From: Brevibacterium picturae
Lineage (GTDB): Bacteria > Actinomycetota > Actinomycetes > Actinomycetales > Brevibacteriaceae
NCBI RefSeq assembly: GCF_030453725.1
Contig: NZ_JAKDJU010000022.1
Coordinates: 1-29,065 of the forward strand
Length of the DNA stretch: 29,065 nt
Direction: 5' to 3'
Below are positions 25,226 to 29,065 of the stretch, in pieces (position 1 is the stretch's first letter; each line of letters begins with the position of its first letter). A model generated the notes under the pieces. The model saw nothing but the letters and a program-made list of their open reading frames with translations. It searched no databases and had not been told where the DNA came from. A program made the translations under genes and the position numbers.

Positions 25226-25688
25226 CGTCCTCAACCTCGACGATGACCTCGACCTCGACGGGAGTGCCGAGAGGAAGAGTGTTCACGCCCACGGCGCTGC
25301 GCGTGTGCTGACCACGGTCACCGAAGATCTCGCCGTAGAGTTCGGAGACTCCGTTGATCACGGACGGCTGCTGTGTGAAGTCATCGGCCGAGTTGACGAA
25401 CCCGGTCACTTTGACCACGCGCACGACCTGGTCGAGGTCGCCGATGACGCCGGCGATCGCTGCCAGGGCGTTGAGCCCTGCAGTCCGCGCCAGGTCGTAG
25501 CCGGTCTCCAGGTCCACGTCCGAACCGATGTGGCCCGTCGCCGGCAGCTTCCCGTCGACGACAGGCAGCTGGCCCGAGGTGTAGACGTAGTTGCCGGTGC
25601 GCAGCGCCGGGACGTAGGCACCGGCGGGAGCGGCGACATCGGGCAGGGTGAGACCGAGTTCATCGATGCGGTCAAGAGTCTTCGACAT
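25215..25688 (-). CDS. RidA family protein (YjgF/YER057c/UK114)
   Basis: 157-aa member of the RidA superfamily. Classic RidA hydrolyses reactive enamine/imine intermediates made by PLP enzymes. Seen here are YVPALRTGNYVYTSGQLPV (N-terminal beta-sheet), the middle helix GLNALAAIAGVIGDLDQVV, and HTRSAVGV with the key arginine at about R130, which binds the substrate carboxylate in active members. It is longer than E. coli RidA and belongs to the ~150-aa subgroup found in this neighbourhood in mycobacteria (Rv3678c type), whose activity is not established. AAGGAG lies just ahead of ATG 25688. It overlaps the Nudix-like gene downstream, forming an operon. Confidence 0.92.
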   Translation of the reverse strand: MSKTLDRIDELGLTLPDVAAPAGAYVPALRTGNYVYTSGQLPVVDGKLPATGHIGSDVDLETGYDLARTAGLNALAAIAGVIGDLDQVVRVVKVTGFVNSADDFTQQPSVINGVSELYGEIFGDRGQHTRSAVGVNTLPLGTPVEVEVIVEVEDDAA

Positions 25689-25757
25689 GGGTGCTCCTTC
25701 GACGAGAGTGTTTCGGATCAGGGTTTCAGGTCTGGTGAGTGCTCAGGCTCTGCCGCT

Positions 25758-25913
25758 TCAGTCTTTGGGACGTTTGAGGTACGCCACGAGCCCGTTGTTG
25801 TCGGGGCCCGGAACGACCTGGACGAGCTCGTACCCGTCTTCGCCCCACTGGTCGAGGATCTGCTTCGTCGCGTGGACGATGAGCGGCACTGTGACGTATT
25901 CCCACTTGGTCAT
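25758..25913 (-). CDS. Small DUF4177-like protein (51 aa)
   Basis: 51-aa protein MTKWEYVTVPLI... with the two beta-strands (WEYVTVPL, YELVQVVPG) and the GW/WGxxGYELV pattern of DUF4177. The reading frame is open back to 26015, but ATG 25913 has AAGGAG 6 nt ahead and gives the expected size. A protein of the same length lies beside RidA in M. tuberculosis (Rv3678A, from memory). Function unknown. It precedes ridA by 69 bp and may share its promoter. Confidence 0.85.
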   Translation of the reverse strand: MTKWEYVTVPLIVHATKQILDQWGEDGYELVQVVPGPDNNGLVAYLKRPKD

Positions 25914-25943
25914 GATTCTCCTTGAGTCTCTGTGTGCCCGAAC

Positions 25944-25962
25944 CTCCGATGCGTCATCGGAG
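25944..25962. promoter_or_regulatory. Palindrome upstream of the DUF4177/RidA group
   Basis: CTCCGATG-CGT-CATCGGAG is a perfect 8-bp inverted repeat with a 3-bp centre, 31 bp before the DUF4177 start. It is a candidate operator for this gene group; the loop is too short for a good terminator. Confidence 0.4.
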
Positions 25963-26100
25963 CGAGCGTCTGCATGGACGAAACGCCGATCGTTCTGCAC
26001 GAGCGCGACCGGCAATCATCGTCGTTCCCAACACTAGCCGAGAACCCGTACACCCACAGCCAGCCGTGCCACAGTGTGAACTACCCCCGACAGACGAGAA

Positions 26101-26135
26101 CGGGGTGGGCCGATCGTGATGATCGTCCCACCCCG
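26101..26135 (-). terminator. Hairpin after the penicillin-binding protein gene
   Basis: A 9-bp stem (CGGGGTGGG / CCCACCCCG) with a 17-nt spacer lies 24 nt past the PBP stop; flanking GACAG/CTGTC could extend it. No T-tract follows, so termination strength is uncertain. Confidence 0.5.
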
Positions 26136-26158
26136 CTGTCTCTCAGGATGTCCGGCGC

Positions 26159-28507
26159 TCAGTTGCCGCCGAGGCCCGGTGCTTCGTCTTCGTCGCCGCC
26201 GGTGCCGCCGCCGTCACCGCCGTTTCCGCCTCCGCCGTTACCTCCGGTGCCGCCTCCGCCGTTGCTGCTGCCACCGCCTCCGGTGCCGCCGTTCTGGCTG
26301 CCGGTGCCACCGCCTCCGGTGCCACCACCGCCGCCGGAGCCTCCGCTGGAGCCTCCGCCGCCCATGTACTTGCCGCTCGGCTTGGGGAAGCCGGTGTTGC
26401 CTGTCGTCTCCTTGACCGCCTCATTCATGTAGGCCTGCCAGGTCTTACCTGAGATCGTGGCACCGTAGACAAATCCGCGAACCGCACCCTGGCTGTTTGT
26501 GCGCCAGTCGCGCGTTCCGGACGGGTCACCGGTCCAGACTGCGGTTGACAGGGTCTTCGTGAAACCGAGCAGCCAGGTGTGGCCCACATCGAAGTTCGTC
26601 GTACCGGTCTTTGCACCCGCCGGTGCTCCGATCTTCAATTGGCTGGTCGTACCGCCGTTGAACGTCTGCGTCAGGGCGTAGGCAACGCCCTTGGCGACCT
26701 CTTTGTCGAGGACTCGCTTGCAGCCTTCTCCCGGTACGTCGATCTTCTTGCCCGAACGGTCCTTGATCGAGGTGATCGGCTTCGGTCCGCAGAACTCGCC
26801 TTCGTTTGCGAAGGTCGCGAATGCCGCTGCCATGGCGATCGGGGTGGTCTCGACGATACCCAGGATTGAGGACGGTCGGACCGCTTCGACCCCTCCCTTT
26901 CCGGCTCCACTCTGGGTAACCGTATCCAGCTTCTCGCCGCTGCCATAGCGAATTCCCAGGTCCATGGCGGTGTCCATGATCTTGCACATGTTGAGCTGAT
27001 TGCCCATGGCAGCATAACCGGTGTTCACGGAGTGCTTCGTGGCCTCGAGCGCGCTCATCGACCCCTTGCCCTCACCGTCGCCGGCATTGTTGGGCTCCCA
27101 GTCGCCGGCCATGTTCGGACAGCCGTCGTATTTCCAGGAGCTGGACGGGAAATTGCGCCTCGTGGCGTTGACCGTGGTGTTGAGGCTTTTGCCGGATTTC
27201 AGCCACGTCGCCAGCACGAAGGGCTTCCATGTCGAACCGACCTGGAATCCGCCACCGCCGTTGTGTTTCCTGTCGACGGTGTAGTTGATGCTGGTCTTCT
27301 TGTTCTTCTCATTGTCCTTGACCTCGCCCACCGTGTATTCACGGTTCTCGGCCATGGCGATGACCTCGCCGGTGCCGGGTTCGATCGTGACCAATGCGTG
27401 TCCGGCACCCGAGGGATCGCCCACAGGAACGCGCTTCTTGACCTGCTTGTCTGCGATCTTCTGGATATCTGGGTTGAGGCTCGTCTTGATCGTCAGTCCG
27501 CCGCGCTGCAGAAAGGCGAGGCGCTCGTCGACGGTCTCGCCGAAGGTCTCGTCGTTCTTGATGACATTCTCAACGTAGTCGCAGAAGAACTCCGCGTTGC
27601 TCTTCGCCGAGGTACAGCCGTTCGGAGTCTCATGCAGATCGAGGTTGAGGCCGGTCTTGACCGCCTTGTCGTATTCCTTCTGCGTGATGTGATCGTATTT
27701 GAGCATCTGCCCCAACACAGTGTTGCGGCGCTTCTCCACCTGGTCGGGGAAACGCTGCGGGTTGAAGGCCGAAGGATTCTGCACGATGCCGGCGAGCATC
27801 GCCGACTGCTCGATATTCAGATCCTTCGCGTCGATCCCCCAATACCTGTGGGCAGCCGCCTGAACACCGTAGACATTGGGCGAACCCGAGTAGTTGTTGA
27901 TGTTCATGTACCGGTTGAGGATGTCCTTCTTGTCGTACTTCTTCTCAACCGCCACAGCGAGCTTGGCCTCGCGCAGCTTGCGTGCGTAGCCCTCCACACC
28001 ATCGGATTCCTTGGCCGCTTCCACACCTTCCTCGTTGCCTTTGGCGTGGGCGTTCTCCGCCAGCACATTCTTCACGTACTGCTGGGTCAGCGTCGACCCG
28101 CCCTGCGTCGTCGAGGACACCATGTTGTGCACCGCGGCACGCGCGATGCCCTCGATGTCGACTCCGCCGTGTTCGAAGTACCGATAGTCCTCGACGGCGA
28201 TCGTGGCGTCCTGCATCTCCTGAGAGATCTCGTCGAGGGGCACCTCGACGCGGTTCTGCCAGTAGAACTCTGCGATCTCCGAACCATCGGAGGCCAGCAT
28301 CGTCGATTTCTCGCCCAAGTCCTTGACCTCGAGGGTGGCGGGAAGTGAGTTGAAGATGTCGACCGCACTGTTTGCGCTGGCAGTAGCGACACCGACCCCG
28401 GGGATGGCAAGACCGGCTGCGACGACCCCCGCCACCGCGCTCACGGCGACGAACTGGAGAAACGCACCTGTCTTGGTCGGATTCGGATTTGACTCAGGAG
28501 ACACCAT
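26159..28507 (-). CDS. Class A penicillin-binding protein (bifunctional, PonA2-like)
   Basis: 782-aa bifunctional peptidoglycan synthase. After a single N-terminal membrane anchor (about 15-42) comes the GT51 glycosyltransferase domain, with its catalytic Glu in AVEDYRYFEHGG (E106) and the TQGGSTLTQQYVKN motif. The transpeptidase domain carries S-x-x-K as STWK (catalytic S425), SVN at 493-495 and KTG at 633-635, all intact. Mycobacterial PonA2 ends in a PASTA domain; here the end is instead a Gly/Ser-rich tail from about residue 720. ATG 28507 has no ribosome site but has TAAACT 7 nt upstream, so the message is probably leaderless. The PBP-metallophosphoesterase order is as in mycobacteria. 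Confidence 0.94.
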   Translation of the reverse strand: MVSPESNPNPTKTGAFLQFVAVSAVAGVVAAGLAIPGVGVATASANSAVDIFNSLPATLEVKDLGEKSTMLASDGSEIAEFYWQNRVEVPLDEISQEMQDATIAVEDYRYFEHGGVDIEGIARAAVHNMVSSTTQGGSTLTQQYVKNVLAENAHAKGNEEGVEAAKESDGVEGYARKLREAKLAVAVEKKYDKKDILNRYMNINNYSGSPNVYGVQAAAHRYWGIDAKDLNIEQSAMLAGIVQNPSAFNPQRFPDQVEKRRNTVLGQMLKYDHITQKEYDKAVKTGLNLDLHETPNGCTSAKSNAEFFCDYVENVIKNDETFGETVDERLAFLQRGGLTIKTSLNPDIQKIADKQVKKRVPVGDPSGAGHALVTIEPGTGEVIAMAENREYTVGEVKDNEKNKKTSINYTVDRKHNGGGGFQVGSTWKPFVLATWLKSGKSLNTTVNATRRNFPSSSWKYDGCPNMAGDWEPNNAGDGEGKGSMSALEATKHSVNTGYAAMGNQLNMCKIMDTAMDLGIRYGSGEKLDTVTQSGAGKGGVEAVRPSSILGIVETTPIAMAAAFATFANEGEFCGPKPITSIKDRSGKKIDVPGEGCKRVLDKEVAKGVAYALTQTFNGGTTSQLKIGAPAGAKTGTTNFDVGHTWLLGFTKTLSTAVWTGDPSGTRDWRTNSQGAVRGFVYGATISGKTWQAYMNEAVKETTGNTGFPKPSGKYMGGGGSSGGSGGGGGTGGGGTGSQNGGTGGGGSSNGGGGTGGNGGGGNGGDGGGTGGDEDEAPGLGGN

Positions 28508-28514
28508 GAAACCA

Positions 28515-28520
28515 AGTTTA
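28515..28520 (-). promoter_or_regulatory. -10 element (TAAACT) for leaderless PBP gene
   Basis: TAAACT on the minus strand ends 7 nt before the ATG at 28507. The leader has no purine-rich ribosome site. The 55-bp gap to the upstream phosphoesterase gene is AT-rich compared with its surroundings, as expected for a promoter. Confidence 0.5.
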
Positions 28521-28562
28521 ACTAATCCGAGTTGTGCAAATTCTCAAAAACCGATGAGAACG

Positions 28563-29065
28563 TCAGTCCTTGGGGACGAGAGTCAACAGGCTGACCTCGG
28601 GACGGCAGGCGAAACGCACCGGTGAAAAGGGTGAGAATCCCAATCCTGCAGAGATCTCGACGAGAGCTTTCCGGTAGGGAAACAGGCCCCTGGCACGTGT
28701 CCGATCGAGGTCGCAGTTCGTCACCGGCGCGCCCCAGAAGGGCACCCGGATCTGCCCCCCGTGGGTGTGCCCGGTCATGATGAGATCGGCCCCCGCCGAG
28801 GTGAGCGCCTCCAGTGTGCGCGAATACGGCGCATGTGTGACGCCCACTTTCACCCCTGCATCAGGATCGAACCGAGGATAGTCGAGAGCGTCGGTCCCGC
28901 GTGACTCGGCGTCGGCATTCATTCGGATCCGGTCACGGTCGATGTGGGAGTCCCCCAGCCCGCAGAAGTCGATGCGGGTCCCGCGGATCGTCAGGCTCGC
29001 CTCGGCGTTGTCGAGGAAGTGCCAACCACGCGTCCGGCCCGGCGTGTCACGGTTGGACGTGTCAC
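28563..29065 (-). CDS. Metallophosphoesterase, N-terminal part outside the window
   Basis: C-terminal ~167 residues of a calcineurin-like phosphoesterase; the start lies beyond the right edge. The frame is open to the window end, entering as DTSNRDTPGRTRGWHFLDN. The visible metal-binding motifs are VTHAPYSRTLEAL (His ligand) and IMTGHTHGGQIRVP (the GHTHGG motif), followed by a C-terminal region ending in RPEVSLLTLVPKD. Similar proteins (YkuE-like, Rv3683 type) sit next to class A PBP genes in actinobacteria; the substrate is unknown. The N-terminal DxH motif cannot be seen here. Confidence 0.88.
   Translation of the reverse strand, partial: DTSNRDTPGRTRGWHFLDNAEASLTIRGTRIDFCGLGDSHIDRDRIRMNADAESRGTDALDYPRFDPDAGVKVGVTHAPYSRTLEALTSAGADLIMTGHTHGGQIRVPFWGAPVTNCDLDRTRARGLFPYRKALVEISAGLGFSPFSPVRFACRPEVSLLTLVPKD

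Noticed and set aside
27032..28348. 438-aa plus-strand reading frame opposite the PBP gene
   Set aside because: It is antisense to a gene with intact catalytic motifs, lacks recognisable domains, and reflects GC-rich codon bias on the other strand.

Overview
This is a GC-rich stretch of an actinobacterial chromosome. The evidence is heavy GC-ending codon use, several apparently leaderless genes, a Flp/Tad pilus cluster of the actinobacterial type (DUF4244 pilin, Ssd/CpaE-like ATPase, TadA, TadB, TadC, two TadE-like proteins) and a DUF222-HNH protein. From memory, the gene order (topA, SftH/MrfA-like helicase, tad cluster, acs, holin-like protein, CoA-type Nudix, nth, crp, beta-lactamase-fold protein, RidA, 51-aa DUF4177 protein, class A PBP, metallophosphoesterase) follows the Mycobacterium tuberculosis block around Rv3646c-Rv3683. 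This is therefore mostly an ancient core neighbourhood. A Brevibacterium-like micrococcal actinobacterium is my best guess, but that is inference.

Layout. Positions 1-2594 hold topA (minus, cut by the window edge). Next comes a GTG-start SAM methyltransferase (minus), divergent from a DUF1998-type helicase (plus); both look leaderless. From 6810 to 12265 lies the minus-strand tad cluster, transcribed ssd, tadA, tadB, tadC, then pilin, tadE and a tadE-like gene, with most junctions overlapping or nearly touching. A GNAT acetyltransferase gene with its own promoter-like and terminator signals sits between tadC and the pilin gene. Upstream of ssd is a 952-aa low-complexity membrane protein (Gly/Pro-rich head, four membrane segments, collagen-like and acidic regions, C-terminal SH3-like segment), followed by two strong hairpins.

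From 15696 come acs and a small holin-like membrane protein (plus). Positions 18293-20794 form an accessory patch: a decayed TetR regulator (deletion, nonsense codon, two frameshifts) and a DUF222-HNH protein with a 24-bp tandem repeat just after its stop. nth and the CoA-type Nudix gene (minus, ATGA overlap) diverge from crp (plus) across a 246-bp region with nested inverted repeats. A strong bidirectional-looking hairpin separates crp from the minus-strand group DUF4177 protein, RidA, degenerate Nudix-like protein and beta-lactamase-fold hydrolase. The window ends with a class A penicillin-binding protein (leaderless, Gly-rich tail) and a partial metallophosphoesterase.

Functionally the window combines DNA maintenance (topoisomerase I, helicase, endonuclease III), surface pilus assembly, acetate activation, cAMP-type regulation, metabolite clean-up and cell-wall synthesis. 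I found no convincing new defence or mobile system. The most unusual items are the 952-aa protein next to the pilus genes, the catalytically dead-looking Nudix protein and the repeats upstream of crp. No tRNA, rRNA or CRISPR array was recognised.
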